Below, in pieces: positions 31,054 to 32,373 of a stretch of 32,373 bases of DNA. The stretch lies in assembly GCA_039794405.1 (NCBI GenBank), contig JBDIVL010000048.1:1-32373 (forward strand). The letters run 5' to 3'. Source of the stretch: JBDIVL01 sp039794405. Lineage in GTDB: Bacteria > Planctomycetota > Brocadiia > Brocadiales > Brocadiaceae. The notes below the pieces were generated by a model that saw nothing but the letters and a program-made list of their open reading frames with translations, was not told the origin of the DNA and did no database searches. Each line of letters begins with the position of its first letter. The stretch's first letter is position 1. The position numbers and the translations under genes are program-made.

Positions 31054-32016
31054 TTGTCCGAGAAATCTGTAACAGAACTAGAAAATCTGATACTGGAAAT
31101 TGAGCATCGTATAGAGGATTTGAAGATTGCTTCTCTAAAGGATAAATCTGACAGGAGTATGGAGATAAAGTATCTAAGAGAAAGGCAGGAGAAACTACAA
31201 CTAAAGCTATATTCTAAATTAACTCCGTATGACATAGTAAAAATAGCACGGCATCCTTTACGTCCTCTCACCTCAGACTACATCAATTTAATAGTCGAGG
31301 ATTTTATTGAACTCCATGGAGATAAGCGATTTGGCGACGATAAGGCAATTATTTGTGGATTAGGAAGAATTAGCCAGGAAAGGTTTTTATTAGTTGGTCA
31401 TCAGAAAGGGAAAAGTACTAAGGAACGCATTGCTTGTAATTTTGGGATGCCAAATCCTGAAGGTTACAGAAAGGCGCTTCAAAAGATGAAGCTTGCTGCA
31501 AAGTTCCAATTACCAATTGTTACATTCATTGATACCCCTGGGGCTAATCCAGATATTGGGGCAGAAGAAAGAGGACAGGCACACGCAATTGCTGAGAACA
31601 TTTATGAGATGTGCCAGTTGAGGACCCCTATCATTAATATTGTGATTGGCGAAGGGGGGAGTGGTGGCGCTTTAGGTATTGGTGTTGGGGACAAATTTGC
31701 GATTTTAGAATGTGCCTACTATTCAGTAATTTCTCCAGAAGGTTGCGCTGCAATATTATGGAAAAATAGCGAAAATGCAGCAGATGCAGCTAAATCTTTG
31801 CAACTTACAGCAAAAGATTTATTAAAATTCAGAATAGTAGATGAGATTATTCCTGAACCTCTGGGGGCAGCCCATAAGGATCCTAGGGCAATGGCTGAAA
31901 CAATTAGGTCTTATATAATCAAATATTTAGAGGAGATAAAGAGCGTTCCTATTGTTAAGCTGATTGAGGAGAGATATAAGAGATATAGGACGATAGGTAA
32001 GTATCTTGAATGTTAA
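31054..32016 (+). CDS. accA: Acetyl-CoA carboxylase carboxyltransferase subunit alpha
   Basis: AccA with AccD transfers the carboxyl group from biotin to acetyl-CoA in fatty-acid synthesis. The 320-residue protein has the N-terminal coiled region (LENLILEIEHRIEDL), the HPLRPLTSDYI segment and the carboxyltransferase core (TFIDTPGANPDIGAEERGQ, IGEGGSGGALGI, SVISPEGCAAILW). The start is TTG, chosen because AGGGGG (31041-31046) lies seven bases upstream. The ATG at 31031 is out of frame. A TATAAT at 30991-30996 may be the -10 of its promoter, but I see no good -35. accD is not in the window. Confidence 0.95.
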   Translation: MSEKSVTELENLILEIEHRIEDLKIASLKDKSDRSMEIKYLRERQEKLQLKLYSKLTPYDIVKIARHPLRPLTSDYINLIVEDFIELHGDKRFGDDKAIICGLGRISQERFLLVGHQKGKSTKERIACNFGMPNPEGYRKALQKMKLAAKFQLPIVTFIDTPGANPDIGAEERGQAHAIAENIYEMCQLRTPIINIVIGEGGSGGALGIGVGDKFAILECAYYSVISPEGCAAILWKNSENAADAAKSLQLTAKDLLKFRIVDEIIPEPLGAAHKDPRAMAETIRSYIIKYLEEIKSVPIVKLIEERYKRYRTIGKYLEC

Positions 32017-32081
32017 ACTAAAGAATTGTTGAATAATAAACGGAGTTCACTGTGATGGTTTAGAAAGGTGATTTGAATATC

Positions 32082-32373
32082 TTAGGACTTACGCATTTAC
32101 TAGCAAATAGTGAGTAACAGTAAATCTGGCAAGAGAGGCTTTTTGCTCATACCAAGAAATTCGCTCTTTGATACGTCTTATTTCTAATTTCACAAAGGCA
32201 AGAAAAGAGGCAAATATATGGGTTAGCTGAGAAGGTAGCTAACGTAGAATAACACTTCTCTATTCCCGTTGTTTGTTTAATGCCTCTATGGAACTCTTCG
32301 ATTTTCCATCTCTGATGGAAATGATCAGTAAATGTATCATAATCGGTTAAGGTTAAATCACTACTTGCCACAT
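32082..32373 (-). mobile_element. End of an insertion sequence, running off the right edge
   Basis: From about 32082 the sequence TTAGGACTTACGCA has the look of the terminal inverted repeat of an IS4/IS701-type element, and a transposase tail on the minus strand follows. The other end and any target duplication lie outside the window. The element lies about 65 bases after accA and does not disrupt it. Confidence 0.6.
32147..32373 (-). CDS. DDE transposase, C-terminal part
   Basis: The frame is open to the right edge, so the GTG at 32371 is not a true start. The segment FHQRWKIEEFHRGIKQTTG matches the conserved region around the last catalytic Glu of IS4-superfamily DDE transposases (pattern W-x-E-x-FHR-x-KQ). 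The C-terminus ends at 32147 after a short Cys-containing helix. Only about 75 residues are visible, so the exact IS family and whether the element is intact cannot be told. Confidence 0.7.
   Translation of the reverse strand, partial: VASSDLTLTDYDTFTDHFHQRWKIEEFHRGIKQTTGIEKCYSTLATFSANPYICLFSCLCEIRNKTYQRANFLV

Overview
The window is AT-rich bacterial DNA with chromosomal housekeeping genes (purQ, purL, accA, tyrA), an NAD-linked formate dehydrogenase module, two-component and cyclic-di-GMP signalling genes, and a type III-B (Cmr) CRISPR effector operon. A PurL with two PurS-like repeats at its N-terminus, a CCC-motif secreted protein, heavy Fe-S/molybdenum redox content and many short palindromic repeats fit a planctomycete of the anammox type (Brocadiales). 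That placement comes from gene content and memory of similar genomes, not from a marker gene in the window.

Region 1 (1-7045, + strand) is the Cmr operon: an unidentified ORF entering from the left edge, then cmr1, cmr2 (cas10), cmr3, cmr4, cmr5 and cmr6. Cas10 lacks the N-terminal HD nuclease domain and has GGED where GGDD is usual. The cmr3-cmr4 junction carries about 230 bp with a terminator-like hairpin and a mobile-looking palindrome. No CRISPR array, cas1/cas2 or recognisable ring-nuclease or CARF effector is inside the window.

Region 2 (7046-12409) is accessory. It has an antitoxin-like remnant, an HD-GYP protein on the minus strand, a graveyard of gene fragments (9037-10533) including a frameshifted arylsulfatase joined to a TPR-protein tail, then two intact membrane proteins (DUF4337-like and MarC family).

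Region 3 (12410-20855) has a secreted cyclase-family hydrolase on the + strand, then a minus-strand group. In transcription order this is purQ, nuoE-like, nuoF-like, a Rossmann-GAF-PAS histidine kinase, a REC-REC-PAS regulator and a MobB-like P-loop protein. The tight spacing of purQ-nuoE-nuoF-kinase suggests the NADH-oxidising diaphorase subunits are made together with a kinase that may sense NAD(H). The catalytic formate dehydrogenase subunit (Cys-type) is at 21904-24600 on the same strand, so the three-part complex is split by about 2.4 kb. That interval holds a possible frameshifted zinc-ribbon gene, a promoter-plus-terminator pair that looks like a small RNA, and a small zinc-ribbon gene.

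Region 4 (24601-32373) holds two exported or membrane small proteins (one Cys-rich, one YcnI-like with a predicted N-terminal His and a His-rich tail), tyrA-purL on the minus strand, divergent accA on the plus strand, and the end of an insertion sequence running off the right edge.
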